Source: Amycolatopsis decaplanina DSM 44594
Lineage (GTDB): Bacteria > Actinomycetota > Actinomycetes > Mycobacteriales > Pseudonocardiaceae
Reading direction: 5' to 3'
DNA length: 64,000 nucleotides
NCBI RefSeq assembly: GCF_000342005.1
Contig: NZ_AOHO01000026.1
Coordinates: 1-64,000 of the forward strand
Positions 9,318 to 17,588 of the stretch are shown here, piece by piece. The position numbers and the translations under genes were made by a program. Numbering within the stretch: the first letter of the stretch is position 1; each line of letters starts with the position of its first letter. The notes below the pieces were generated by a model. It was not told the origin of the DNA and did not search any database. It saw only the letters and a program-made list of their open reading frames with translations.

Positions 9318-9415
9318 TTTCTACCCGATCCGTACTGGTTCACTCGAGTGTTCTTTGAGTAGCGTCTTTACCCGATTCCGCACTGGCATCACTCGCGTTT
9401 TCGTCGAGCAGCGTC
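9318..9415. repeat. Imperfect 49-bp tandem duplication over dctA stop codon
   Basis: Two neighbouring units, about 9318-9366 and 9367-9415, share the order AGCGTC...ACTCG...CACTGG/TACTGG...CCCGAT with scattered substitutions and short indels. The repeat distance is 49 nt, so the second unit is read in a shifted frame. The symporter's last residues and its stop codon are made by this duplication. Confidence 0.7.
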
Positions 9416-10695
9416 GCCTCGTCGAACGGCGACCGGCCGTTCAGGGTCCGGTCCAGCTGCTCGCGGTCGATTTCGTTGGTCCAAGTGCCGATCAGCACGG
9501 TCGCGACGGCGTTGCCCGCGAAGTTCGTCAGCGCGCGGGCCTCGGACATGAACCGGTCGATGCCGACGATGAACCCGACGCCGTCCACCAGCTCCGGCCG
9601 GTGCGAGGAGAGCCCGCCCGCCAGCGTCGCGAGCCCCGCGCCGGTGACCCCGGCGGCCCCCTTCGACGCGATGATCATGAACACCAGCAAGGAGATCTGC
9701 TCGCCGATGGTCAATGGTTTGTCGAGCGCGTCCGCGATGAAGATGGACGCCATCGTCAGGTAGATCGCGGTGCCGTCGAGGTTGAACGAGTACCCGGTCG
9801 GCACGGTGATGCCGACGACCGGTTTGGAGACGCCGGCGTGCTCCATCTTCGCGATCAGCCGCGGCAGCGCCGACTCCGACGACGACGTCGACAGGATCAG
9901 CAGGAACTCGCGACCGAGGTAGCGCAGCAGTTTGAAGATGTTGACCCTGGCGAACAGGCCGATGATCAGCCCGAGCACCACGAACACGAACAGCGCGCAG
10001 GTGATGTAGAAGCCGAGCATGATCACCGCGAGGCTCTGCAGCGCCTTCCAGCCGGTCTCGCCGACGACGGCGGCGATCGCACCGAACGCGCCGACCGGGG
10101 CCGCCCACATGATCATCGCCAGGATCCGGAACACGAGCCGTTGGATGTGCTCGATGCCGCGGCGGATCGGCTCGCCCTTGGTGCCCAGTTTCTGCAGCGC
10201 GAACCCGGCGAGCAGCGCGACCAGCAGCGTCTGCAGCACCTCGCCCTCGGTGAACGCCGAGACCAGCGTCTTCGGGATGATCCCGAGCAGGAAGTCGACG
10301 GTGCCCTCGCTCTTGGCGATCTGGTCCTGGCCCTTTTCGGCGATCTCGGGGGTCAGGTGCAGTCCGGTGCCGGGCTGGAGGATGTTGCCGACGACCAGGC
10401 CGATGACGAGCGCCACGGTCGACATGATCAGGAAGTAGCCGATCGCGAGCCCGCCGACGCGGCCGACCTTCGCGGCCTTCGCCACCGAGCCGACGCCGAG
10501 CGCGATCGTGCAGAAGATGATCGGCGAGATCATCATCTTGATCAGGTTCACGAACCCGGTCCCGAGCGGTTTCAGTTCCTTGCCGAGCTGGGGGAACAGG
10601 ATGCCGACCGCGATGCCGAGCGCCACCGCCGCGATGACGGCGATGTAGAGGTAATGGGTGCGGTCCCGCTTCGCCGCGGGTACTTCCGTGCTCAT
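9340..10695 (-). CDS. Dicarboxylate/amino acid:cation symporter (DAACS family)
   Basis: A 451-residue secondary transporter of the DctA/GltP family, importing C4-dicarboxylates or glutamate/aspartate with Na+ or H+. The serine-rich re-entrant loop LILSTSSSESALPRLI (about 276), the segment SFNLDGTAIYL (about 307) and the second re-entrant loop region KGAAGVTGAGLATL (about 350) are the transport core motifs. About eight membrane helices are visible. The C-terminal tail after the last helix is Asp/Glu/Ser-rich and partly built from a tandem duplication. The intergenic space to the divergent acyl-CoA dehydrogenase carries a TetR-like operator. Confidence 0.9.
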   Translation of the reverse strand: MSTEVPAAKRDRTHYLYIAVIAAVALGIAVGILFPQLGKELKPLGTGFVNLIKMMISPIIFCTIALGVGSVAKAAKVGRVGGLAIGYFLIMSTVALVIGLVVGNILQPGTGLHLTPEIAEKGQDQIAKSEGTVDFLLGIIPKTLVSAFTEGEVLQTLLVALLAGFALQKLGTKGEPIRRGIEHIQRLVFRILAMIMWAAPVGAFGAIAAVVGETGWKALQSLAVIMLGFYITCALFVFVVLGLIIGLFARVNIFKLLRYLGREFLLILSTSSSESALPRLIAKMEHAGVSKPVVGITVPTGYSFNLDGTAIYLTMASIFIADALDKPLTIGEQISLLVFMIIASKGAAGVTGAGLATLAGGLSSHRPELVDGVGFIVGIDRFMSEARALTNFAGNAVATVLIGTWTNEIDREQLDRTLNGRSPFDEATLLDENASDASAESGKDATQRTLE

Positions 10696-10778
10696 TGGTG
10701 CCCTTCGACGAGACGGGGACAGGTTGCGAAAACTTATGACAACTTCTCGGCGAACGACAGTCGAAGCGGTACGCTTGG

Positions 10779-10794
10779 CTAAGCGAGCGCTTAG
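10779..10794. promoter_or_regulatory. TetR-type operator before acyl-CoA dehydrogenase
   Basis: CTAAGCGAGCGCTTAG has perfect 7-bp arms around a 2-bp centre. It lies 28 nt before the start codon of the acyl-CoA dehydrogenase and is typical in shape of TetR-family sites in fatty acid metabolism. The regulator may be the TetR at 12449-13084 but this is not shown. Confidence 0.6.
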
Positions 10795-10821
10795 TCACTG
10801 TCGAACAGGAGCGGGCTGACC

Positions 10822-11991
10822 ATGGATTTCTCTCTGAGCGTCGAGGAACGCGAGGTGCGGGACTGGGTCCGCACGTTCGTCCAGCGCGACCTCATGCCGC
10901 GTGAGCAGGAGGTGCTGCGCCGCGAACGCGCCGGTCAGCCGGGCCTGACCGCCGACGAGCTGCGCGAACTGCAGCTGAAGGCCAAGGAGTCCGGCTTCTG
11001 GGGCGTGCAGACGCCGGAGGAGTACGGCGGCATGGGCCTGTCCGCGGTGATGACCGCGCTGCTGGAGGCCGAACTCGGCCGCACGTTCGTGCCGTTCCGC
11101 TTCGGCGGCGCCGCGGACAACATCCTGTACTACGCCAACGACGAGCAGAAGGAGCGCTACCTGCTCCCGACGATCTCGGGCGAGCGCAAGTCGTGCTTCG
11201 CGATCACCGAACCCGGCGCGGGCTCGGACGCCAAGGCCATCCGGACCTCCGCCCGCAAGGACGGCACCGACTGGGTCATCAACGGTGAGAAGACCTTCAT
11301 CACCGGCGGCAACGAGGCCGACTTCGTGATGGTCTTCGCGATCACCGACCAGGAGAAGGGCGCGAACGGCGGCGTCACCTGCTTCCTCGTCGACCGCGAC
11401 GCGGGCTGGAAGTCCGAATACATCGACACCATGGGCGAATGGGGTCCGGCGTCGCTGGTCTTCGAGGACGTCCGCGTGCCGGAAACGCAGATCCTCGGCG
11501 AACTCGGCCACGGTTTCGACCTGGCGATGCAGTGGATCGGCGCCGGCCGCTACCTGCTGCCCGCCCGCGCGATCGGCTCCTGCGAGCGGCTGATCTCCAT
11601 GGCCATCGAGCACGCGAACACTCGGGAGACGTTCGGGCAGAAGATCGCCGAGCGCCAGGCCATCCAGTGGATGATCGCGGACTCCGGCACCGAGCTGGAG
11701 GCCCTGCGCTGGCTGGTGCTGCACGCCGCCTGGCAGGTCGACCAGAAGCTGGACTCGCGGCACGCGCAGTCGATGGCGAAGCTGTACGGCGGGGTGAAGG
11801 CGAACGAGATCGTCGACCGTGTCCTGCAGATCCACGGCGGGATGGGCTACACGCGGGAACTGCCGGTCGAGCGGTGGTACCGCGAACTGCGGCTGCTGCG
11901 GATCTACGAGGGCACCGACGAGATCCAGCGCCGGACCATCGCGCGCAACCTGCTCAAGGGACACGTGAAGGTCGGCGGCACCCTCGGCTAG
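10822..11991 (+). CDS. Acyl-CoA dehydrogenase
   Basis: A 389-residue FAD flavoenzyme that introduces the alpha-beta double bond into acyl-CoA. The FAD/substrate segments CFAITEPGAGSDAKAIRT (about 131) and NGEKTFITGG are present, and the C-terminus carries QIHGGMGYTRELPVERWYR and the catalytic-loop region RIYEGTDEIQRRTIAR. It starts at an ATG with GGAGCGGGC upstream. It is monocistronic, led by a TetR-like palindrome at 10779 and closed by the hairpin at 12004. Substrate chain type cannot be read from the sequence. Confidence 0.9.
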   Translation: MDFSLSVEEREVRDWVRTFVQRDLMPREQEVLRRERAGQPGLTADELRELQLKAKESGFWGVQTPEEYGGMGLSAVMTALLEAELGRTFVPFRFGGAADNILYYANDEQKERYLLPTISGERKSCFAITEPGAGSDAKAIRTSARKDGTDWVINGEKTFITGGNEADFVMVFAITDQEKGANGGVTCFLVDRDAGWKSEYIDTMGEWGPASLVFEDVRVPETQILGELGHGFDLAMQWIGAGRYLLPARAIGSCERLISMAIEHANTRETFGQKIAERQAIQWMIADSGTELEALRWLVLHAAWQVDQKLDSRHAQSMAKLYGGVKANEIVDRVLQIHGGMGYTRELPVERWYRELRLLRIYEGTDEIQRRTIARNLLKGHVKVGGTLG

Positions 11992-12003
11992 CGGCCGAAC
12001 ATG

Positions 12004-12054
12004 CCGTGAAGGCCTCCTTCCCTACGCTCACGGTAGGGAAGGAGGCCTTCACGG
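12004..12054. repeat. Palindromic repeat, family B copy 2
   Basis: Perfect 22-bp arms (12004-12025 and 12033-12054), CCGTGAAGGCCTCCTTCC..., with a 7-nt loop. It occupies the gap between the stop codons of two convergent genes, a bidirectional terminator position. Confidence 0.85.
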
Positions 12055-12060
12055 ACCTGA

Positions 12061-12390
12061 CTAGTCTTCTTCCTTCTGGTTCCGCATCGCGATCGGGACC
12101 CCGGCCAGGTCCTCTTCGTTGCAGAGAAGCTTCACGTCGTAGTACGGCGAACCCTTGCGGTCGTCGTAGTCGAGATGGACGGCCAGCACATCGACCGGTT
12201 CCCCGAGCCACTCCTGAGCCTGGCGTAGCCATGTCGCGCACCGTTCGAGGGCCGTGGGCAGGTCGTCGTCGCGGAAGCCCACCGGGCGGTAGGGGACGTC
12301 CTGCACCTGATCACGGGGGTTCGAAGGCACCGGCAACGCCGGCGAGAGACCCGAGTCGTCCAGTTCGAGTTGGATCGTTTGCTCAGTCAC
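12061..12390 (-). CDS. Small conserved-looking hypothetical protein
   Basis: A 109-residue soluble protein starting at GTG 12390, with GGGGGA and GAAGG just upstream. The N-terminal half is hydrophilic and acidic (TEQTIQLELDDSG); the C-terminal half looks like a compact alpha/beta fold (LDVLAVHLDYDDRKGSPYYDVKLL). No family recognised. It converges on the acyl-CoA dehydrogenase across the family B hairpin and follows the TetR gene on the same strand with a 58-nt gap. Confidence 0.6.
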   Translation of the reverse strand: MTEQTIQLELDDSGLSPALPVPSNPRDQVQDVPYRPVGFRDDDLPTALERCATWLRQAQEWLGEPVDVLAVHLDYDDRKGSPYYDVKLLCNEEDLAGVPIAMRNQKEED

Positions 12391-12448
12391 CCTTCGAGCG
12401 TCCCCCAGAGAAGCCGTCTGAGCAAGGCGTACAAGGTATGAGTCGCCG

Positions 12449-13084
12449 CTAAACGGGCACTCGCCACACTCCCGAGACCACTTCACGGCAGTTTTGCAAC
12501 GCGGTGACGTCCAGATGGCGTTCACAGGCGAGCGCCCGCAGTGCCAGTTCCGCGTAATGCGCGGCCAGCTGATCCAGGGTGAGCGGACCCGCCGGCGAAT
12601 ACCAGCGCGCGACCCCGCTGCACATCTCCACCAGCGCGAGCCGGGTGACCGAAGGCTGCTCGGTGTGGAAGACGCCCGCCGCGACCCCGTCCTCGATGGC
12701 GTCCGCCCACAGCCTTTCGTAGGCGTCGCGCAGTCCCACCACTTCGGCCCTGGCGCCGGGAGTGAGCGCGTGGACCTCGTTGTCCACCACACGGGTGTCA
12801 TCCGGCTGGATGGCGTGCGCGAGCACGTGCAGCGCCACCAGGGAACCGAGCCGGGACACGGGATCGGCGAGCCCGGCGGTCGCCTGCTCGGCCGCGTCGA
12901 GCAGACGCCGCAGCGACTCGTTCATGATGGCCACCAGCAGGTCTTCCTTGGTGCCCATGTAGTGGTACAGGCTGGCGGACGACAGCTGCGCCTCCTGCGC
13001 CAGATCCCGGATGCCGGTGCCGTGGAACCCCTTGGCGGCGAACAGTTTCACCGCGGCCTGCCGGACGCGTTCGCGGGTGCTCAC
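12449..13084 (-). CDS. TetR-family regulator of acyl-CoA metabolism
   Basis: A 211-residue repressor. The helix-turn-helix is at the N-terminus (TRERVRQAAVKLFAAKGFHGTGIRDLAQEAQLSSASLYHYMGTKEDLL), followed by an all-helical ligand domain. The start chosen is GTG 13084, preceded by AAGGGGAA; the open frame further upstream shows no homology. It is the third gene of an operon with an acyl-CoA ligase and an enoyl-CoA hydratase, so its ligand is probably an acyl-CoA, as for KstR2-like regulators. Likely target: the palindrome 15438-15464 at the head of this operon. Confidence 0.85.
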   Translation of the reverse strand: MSTRERVRQAAVKLFAAKGFHGTGIRDLAQEAQLSSASLYHYMGTKEDLLVAIMNESLRRLLDAAEQATAGLADPVSRLGSLVALHVLAHAIQPDDTRVVDNEVHALTPGARAEVVGLRDAYERLWADAIEDGVAAGVFHTEQPSVTRLALVEMCSGVARWYSPAGPLTLDQLAAHYAELALRALACERHLDVTALQNCREVVSGVWRVPV

Positions 13085-13137
13085 GACTCGAGGTTCCCCT
13101 TCTTGCCGAGAGTCACCGCCCCGCCGAGGGTCCATGT

Positions 13138-14682
13138 TCAGAGCCATGTCTCGGTGGTCCTGTCCCACGAACCGGCGCGGAGGTCTTCCGCCTTCTTCAG
13201 CTCGCCCTTGGCGACCCGTTCCGACGGCGTCATCGGCAGTTCGTCCGCGAAGGCCCAGAACCGGGGAACCTTGAAGTAGGCCAGTTTCGCCGAGCAGAAC
13301 TCCGCCAGCTCGGCCGGTCCGCACCGGTGTTCCTCGTTCTCGTCGAGGACGAGGTACGCCTTCACCTCCTCGCCGCGGATGTCGTCCGGCACCGCGATGA
13401 CGGCGGCGAGCTTGACCGCGGGATGCAGTTGCAGCGCCCGTTCGACCTCGTCGGCGGAGATGTTCTCGCCGCTGCGGCGGATCATGTCCTTGGTGCGGCC
13501 CACGTAGTACACCCGGCCTTCGCCGTCCATTGTGGCCAGATCACCGGTGTGGAACCAGCCGCCGTCGAACGCGCGCCTGGTCGCTTCGGGATCGTCGTGG
13601 TAGCCGTGCATCAGGCCGACCCCGCGGATCAGGAGCTCGCCGGTTTCCCCGCGCGGCAGGGGTTTCCCGTCCGCGTCCGCGATCATCACCTCGCGGGTGG
13701 GCGCCGGCCTGCCGAGGCAGCCGGTGCCGACCGTCTCCTCGTGATCCGCCGGGTACATCCGGATGTCGCCGCCGGTCTCGGTCATGCCGAAGGCCTCGTA
13801 CCACGGGGCGCCCCAGCGTGCTTCGAGCGCGGCGTGCAGGTCACGCGGGATGGCCGACGCGCAGATCGCGCGGACCTGGTGCGCCTTGTCCAGTTCGCTT
13901 TCCGGCTGGCGCAGCAGAAGGGTGGGCATCAGGCCGAGGCAGTAGAACCAGGTGACACCGTGTTCGCGGATCTTCTCCCAGAACGTCGACGGGTGGAAGC
14001 GGTCGAGCACCACCAGCGTCGCGCCGCCCGTGAGCCCCAGCGCGACGTTCCACTGTGGATCGATGTAGTGGAACGGTTGCGCGGTCAGGATGACGTCGTC
14101 CGCGCCGACCGCGGGGAAGTCCGTGGCCAGGCTGATCGCCAATGTCGTCCAGTACCGGTTCGGCAGTACGCAGCCCTTGGGCGCGCCCGTGGTGCCGGAG
14201 GTGTACTGGATGTTGACCGGACGTTCGCCTTCACCGGCGAAGACCGGGGCGTCGCCGGAGCCGGTGAGTTCGCCGGGCGTGAGCACGCGTTCCAGCGAGG
14301 TCTCCGGCGCGATCTTGTTCAGCAACTCCAGGAATTCCTCGGCGGCGACGGCGAACCTGGCGCCGGAATGCCGGAGCACGTGGGCGCCGTCGAACTCGCG
14401 GTACCCGGTGTTGACCGGGACGAGCACCCCGCCGATCTTGGCCAGCGCCAGCCACAGCAACGGGAACTCGGGCTGGTTGCGCAGCATCACCGCGACCCTG
14501 TCACCCGGCTCGACGCCGAGGTCCAGCAGCGCGCGGGCGAACTCCGTGCTGCGCGCGTCGACGTCGGCGAAGGTGAAGCTCTCACCGGTGGAGTCGAAGA
14601 TCCACGCCGTCTTGTCCGGCCAGAGCGCGGCGGCCCTCGTGGTCAGCCCCACGAGGGTGTCGATCCCGGCGAGCGAGGTCAT
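13138..14682 (-). CDS. AMP-dependent acyl-CoA ligase
   Basis: A 514-residue ANL-superfamily enzyme. The P-loop is IQYTSGTTGAPKGCVLP (about 163), the adenylation motif EAFGMTETGGDIRMYP, the core GRVYYVGRTKDMIRRSGENIS, and the C-terminal domain ends with PMTPSERVAKGELKK carrying the catalytic Lys. The pattern resembles crotonobetaine/carnitine-CoA or short-chain/aryl acid ligases. Its start ATG overlaps the stop of the enoyl-CoA hydratase gene (ATGA at 14679-14682), so the two are translationally coupled. It supplies the CoA thioester used by the hydratase; the acid is unknown. Confidence 0.88.
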   Translation of the reverse strand: MTSLAGIDTLVGLTTRAAALWPDKTAWIFDSTGESFTFADVDARSTEFARALLDLGVEPGDRVAVMLRNQPEFPLLWLALAKIGGVLVPVNTGYREFDGAHVLRHSGARFAVAAEEFLELLNKIAPETSLERVLTPGELTGSGDAPVFAGEGERPVNIQYTSGTTGAPKGCVLPNRYWTTLAISLATDFPAVGADDVILTAQPFHYIDPQWNVALGLTGGATLVVLDRFHPSTFWEKIREHGVTWFYCLGLMPTLLLRQPESELDKAHQVRAICASAIPRDLHAALEARWGAPWYEAFGMTETGGDIRMYPADHEETVGTGCLGRPAPTREVMIADADGKPLPRGETGELLIRGVGLMHGYHDDPEATRRAFDGGWFHTGDLATMDGEGRVYYVGRTKDMIRRSGENISADEVERALQLHPAVKLAAVIAVPDDIRGEEVKAYLVLDENEEHRCGPAELAEFCSAKLAYFKVPRFWAFADELPMTPSERVAKGELKKAEDLRAGSWDRTTETWL

Positions 14683-15422
14683 GTCCGGCTCCGGAACGCC
14701 TCGGCGGAAGCGGCGACCTCGGCGGAGTGCTCGGTGATCAGCGCGTGGCTGACTTCGAGTTCGAGCGCGGCGTCGAGCGAACTGTCGATGCCGGAATCGA
14801 GAGCGCGTTTGGCCATCGTGGCCGCGGCGGCCGGATGCGCGGCGATCTTGGCCGCCCAGGCGAGCGCGCCGTCCATCAGATCGTCGGCGGGCAGGACGGC
14901 GTTCACCAGGCCGAGTTCATACGCCTCGGCGCCGCTCACACGTTCGCCCAGCAGCAGGAGTTCCTTGGCCTTCAAAGGACCGACCAGCAGCGGCAGCAAT
15001 CGCGACGCCGCGCCCGTGACACTCAGTCCCAAGGAGACCTCGGGGAAGGCGAACACCGCGTCTTCGGCGGCGAGGATCAGGTCGCAGCCCATCGCGAACT
15101 CGGCGCCCGCGCCGATCGCGTAGCCGTGGACCGCGGCGATGACGGGCTGGCGGAGTCCGCGAAGGCGGCGTGTCACGTCCTGTAGCCGGTCGAGTCGCGG
15201 GCGTGAATCACCCTCCGGGGTGGGCTCCTTGAGGTCGTGGCCCGCGCAGAACGCGCGTCCCCGGCCGGCCAGCACGACGGCGCGCGCGTCCGATTTGGCG
15301 GCCGCGTCGAGTGCCTCCAGCAGGTCGTCGACCAGTTCGGCGACCACCGCGTTGAGCCGTTCGGGGCGGTTCAGCCAGATCACTGCGATGCCGTCGTCGA
15401 GTGCGTAGTCCACGGTGCTCAT
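14679..15422 (-). CDS. Enoyl-CoA hydratase/isomerase family protein
   Basis: A 247-residue crotonase. The oxyanion-hole segments AGRGRAFCAGHDLKE (about 52) and HGYAIGAGAEFAMGCDLILAAEDAVFAFPEVSLGL (about 98) are intact, including the Glu positions used for water activation. First gene of a three-gene operon with the acyl-CoA ligase and TetR, directly behind the palindrome at 15438. It probably acts on the product of the ligase after a dehydrogenase step performed by an enzyme encoded elsewhere. Confidence 0.88.
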   Translation of the reverse strand: MSTVDYALDDGIAVIWLNRPERLNAVVAELVDDLLEALDAAAKSDARAVVLAGRGRAFCAGHDLKEPTPEGDSRPRLDRLQDVTRRLRGLRQPVIAAVHGYAIGAGAEFAMGCDLILAAEDAVFAFPEVSLGLSVTGAASRLLPLLVGPLKAKELLLLGERVSGAEAYELGLVNAVLPADDLMDGALAWAAKIAAHPAAAATMAKRALDSGIDSSLDAALELEVSHALITEHSAEVAASAEAFRSRT

Positions 15423-15437
15423 GACGCCGAGCCTAGA

Positions 15438-15464
15438 CGACCGATCGATCGATCGATAGGGTCG
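15438..15464. promoter_or_regulatory. GATC-rich palindromic operator in divergent promoter
   Basis: CGACC (15438-15442) and GGTCG (15460-15464) flank four consecutive GATC/CGAT units. It fills the 47-nt gap between the start codons of the leftward enoyl-CoA hydratase operon and the rightward amidohydrolase. The probable ligand is the operon's own TetR. Confidence 0.55.
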
Positions 15465-15469
15465 AATCC

Positions 15470-17098
15470 ATGCGGGTCGACACGGTCTACGAGAACGCCC
15501 GGTTCCTCACCGGCACAAAGGAATCCGTAGCGCTTGCGGCGCTGAACGGACGGATTGTCGCGTTGGGGCACGACGCGGCCGCGCTTTCCGCGAAACGACG
15601 CGTGGACCTCGGCGGCTCGGTGGTGGTGCCCGGCTTCCACGACGCGCACAACCACATGGCCTGGTTCGGCATGGCTCTCGACGACGTCGCCCTCTCGGAG
15701 TGCCGCGGCGTCGACGAGGTGTACGACGCCGTCGCGCGGCGCGCCGCCGAAACACCGCCGGGCGGTTGGATCATCGGCAGCGGCTACGACCAGAACAAGC
15801 TCGTGGGCGGCCATCCGACGAGGCAGGGACTCGACCGCGCGGCTCCAGGTCACCTCGTGCGGCTCAAGCACACGTCCGGGCACATGACCGTGGTCAACTC
15901 CGCGGTACTCGAGCGGCTGGACCTGCGGAACGTGCCGGTGGGCGGCGACGTCGTCCGCGACGAGGACGGTTCGCCGACCGGTCTGCTGCGGGAGCAGGCC
16001 CAGCTCATGCTGCGGCCGCTGACCTATCCGACGCCGGTCGAGCGGGTCGTCCGCGGGCTGGACAGGGCGAGCGAGCGGTACCTGGCCGAGGGGATCACGA
16101 GTGTCCAGGAGGCCGGGATCGGCGGGGGCCTGGTGGGGGAGACTCCCGCCGAACTCGCCGCGTACCAGCTGGCGCGCGAGCGCGGAGTGCTGCGGGTGCG
16201 GAGCACGGTGATGGTCGCGGCGAGCGTGCTCCACGACCTCGACGCCGGTGCGCGCTCCGAGGCACGTTTTCCCGCCGAGGAGCCATCAGCGCTGTACGGC
16301 CTGGACCTGGGGATGCGCACCGGATTCGGTGACGAATGGCTGCGGATCGGCGCGATGAAGCTGTTCGCCGACGGTTCGCTGATCGGCCGGACCTGCGCGA
16401 TGCACGAGCCGTTCGAAGGCGAACCGGACAACGTCGGCTACTTCCAGGTGCCCGAGGACGAGATCGCGCGGACGATCGCCGCCGCGCACAAGGCGGGCTG
16501 GCAGATCGCGACGCACGCCATCGGTGATCGCGCGATCACCGTCGTCCTCGACGCCTACGAAGCCGCGCTCAAGGCCGACCCGCGACGCGACCACCGGCAC
16601 CGCATCGAGCACTGCGCGGTACTGCGGCCCGAGGAGCTGAAGCGGCTGGCGTCACTGGGGCTGATCGCCTCGCCGCAGGGCCGGTTCGTCAACGAGATCG
16701 GCGACGGGATGCGGGCCGCGCTCGGCCCCGGACGCGAGCCGTGGTGTTACCGGCTCAAGAGCCTGCTCGACGCGGGATGCGTGCTCCCCGCCAGCTCGGA
16801 CCGCCCGGTCGTCGAAGGCGCGCCGCTGCTCGCGCTGGCCGACATGGTGCGGCGGAAGACCGCGTCCGGTGTCGTGCTGGGTCCCGATGAGCGGCTCACG
16901 CCCGCCGAAGCCTTGCGCGCGTACACCTACGGATCCGCGTACGCCGCTTTCGCCGAGAAGGACCTGGGCACGCTGGAGATCGGCAAGCTCGCGGACTTCG
17001 CCGTCCTCTCGGCCGACCCGACCGACGAGTCCACTTTGGATTCGATCCACGTCGTCGCCACCGCCGTCGGCGGCGACATCGTCTACGAACGGAGCTGA
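15470..17098 (+). CDS. Amidohydrolase family 3 (YtcJ-like)
   Basis: A 542-residue metal-dependent hydrolase. The metal site begins with VVVPGFHDAHNHMAWFG (about 52-67), the carboxylated-Lys/His regions are LKLFADGSLIGRT-like (AMKLFADGSLIGRT, about 303), IATHAIGDRAI (about 344) and HRIEHCAVLRPEEL, and the last Asp is in LPASSDRPVVEGAPL. The family hydrolyses amides or related bonds of mostly unknown substrates. The ATG lies only 5 nt past the palindrome and no ribosome binding site is visible, so the mRNA may be leaderless. A GNAT gene follows after 5 nt. Confidence 0.87.
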   Translation: MRVDTVYENARFLTGTKESVALAALNGRIVALGHDAAALSAKRRVDLGGSVVVPGFHDAHNHMAWFGMALDDVALSECRGVDEVYDAVARRAAETPPGGWIIGSGYDQNKLVGGHPTRQGLDRAAPGHLVRLKHTSGHMTVVNSAVLERLDLRNVPVGGDVVRDEDGSPTGLLREQAQLMLRPLTYPTPVERVVRGLDRASERYLAEGITSVQEAGIGGGLVGETPAELAAYQLARERGVLRVRSTVMVAASVLHDLDAGARSEARFPAEEPSALYGLDLGMRTGFGDEWLRIGAMKLFADGSLIGRTCAMHEPFEGEPDNVGYFQVPEDEIARTIAAAHKAGWQIATHAIGDRAITVVLDAYEAALKADPRRDHRHRIEHCAVLRPEELKRLASLGLIASPQGRFVNEIGDGMRAALGPGREPWCYRLKSLLDAGCVLPASSDRPVVEGAPLLALADMVRRKTASGVVLGPDERLTPAEALRAYTYGSAYAAFAEKDLGTLEIGKLADFAVLSADPTDESTLDSIHVVATAVGGDIVYERS

Positions 17099-17103
17099 GA
17101 CCC

Positions 17104-17553
17104 ATGCCGGTGCGGGACGCGGTCGCGGACGACATCGAGGAGATCTGCGCGCTCATCGAGGAGCACGCGGTCTACGAGGACAAACACGATCTGAAGCTCG
17201 ACAGGCAGGAGATGGCCGGGTTCCTCTTCGGGCCCGATCCGAAGGCCTGGGTGCTGCTGGCCACCCCTCCGGGTGAGCCGGGCAAGGTCGCGGGCTTCGC
17301 CTTCTGCAGCTGGAACTTCTCCACCTGGGAGGCCCGTCCCGGGATCTGGCTCGACGACCTCTTCGTGCGCCCGGAGCACCGCCGTTTCGGCCTCGGGCGG
17401 GAGCTGCTCGACGAGCTGAGCGCCCGGACGCCCGGCCGGGTCGAGTGGGACATGCAGGAAGGCAACGAGAAGGGCGAGGCGTTCTACGCCCAGCTCGGCG
17501 CCGACCCCGTCCCCGGCTGGATCCGGTACCGCTGGCGGCCGCACGCTGGGTGA
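17104..17553 (+). CDS. GNAT N-acetyltransferase
   Basis: A 149-residue acetyl-CoA-dependent acetyltransferase. The acetyl-CoA loop is in LDDLFVRPEHRRFGLGRELLDEL (about 82-104), and the C-terminal NEKGEAFYAQLGADPVPGWIRYRW matches the polyamine-acetyltransferase-like subgroup. It starts 5 nt after the amidohydrolase stop and is surely co-transcribed. A hydrolase that frees an amine followed by an acetyltransferase could process one substrate, but this is inference. Confidence 0.87.
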   Translation: MPVRDAVADDIEEICALIEEHAVYEDKHDLKLDRQEMAGFLFGPDPKAWVLLATPPGEPGKVAGFAFCSWNFSTWEARPGIWLDDLFVRPEHRRFGLGRELLDELSARTPGRVEWDMQEGNEKGEAFYAQLGADPVPGWIRYRWRPHAG

Positions 17554-17588
17554 GCCGCACGCGACCGGCTAGCCGTAAACTCGCACGC

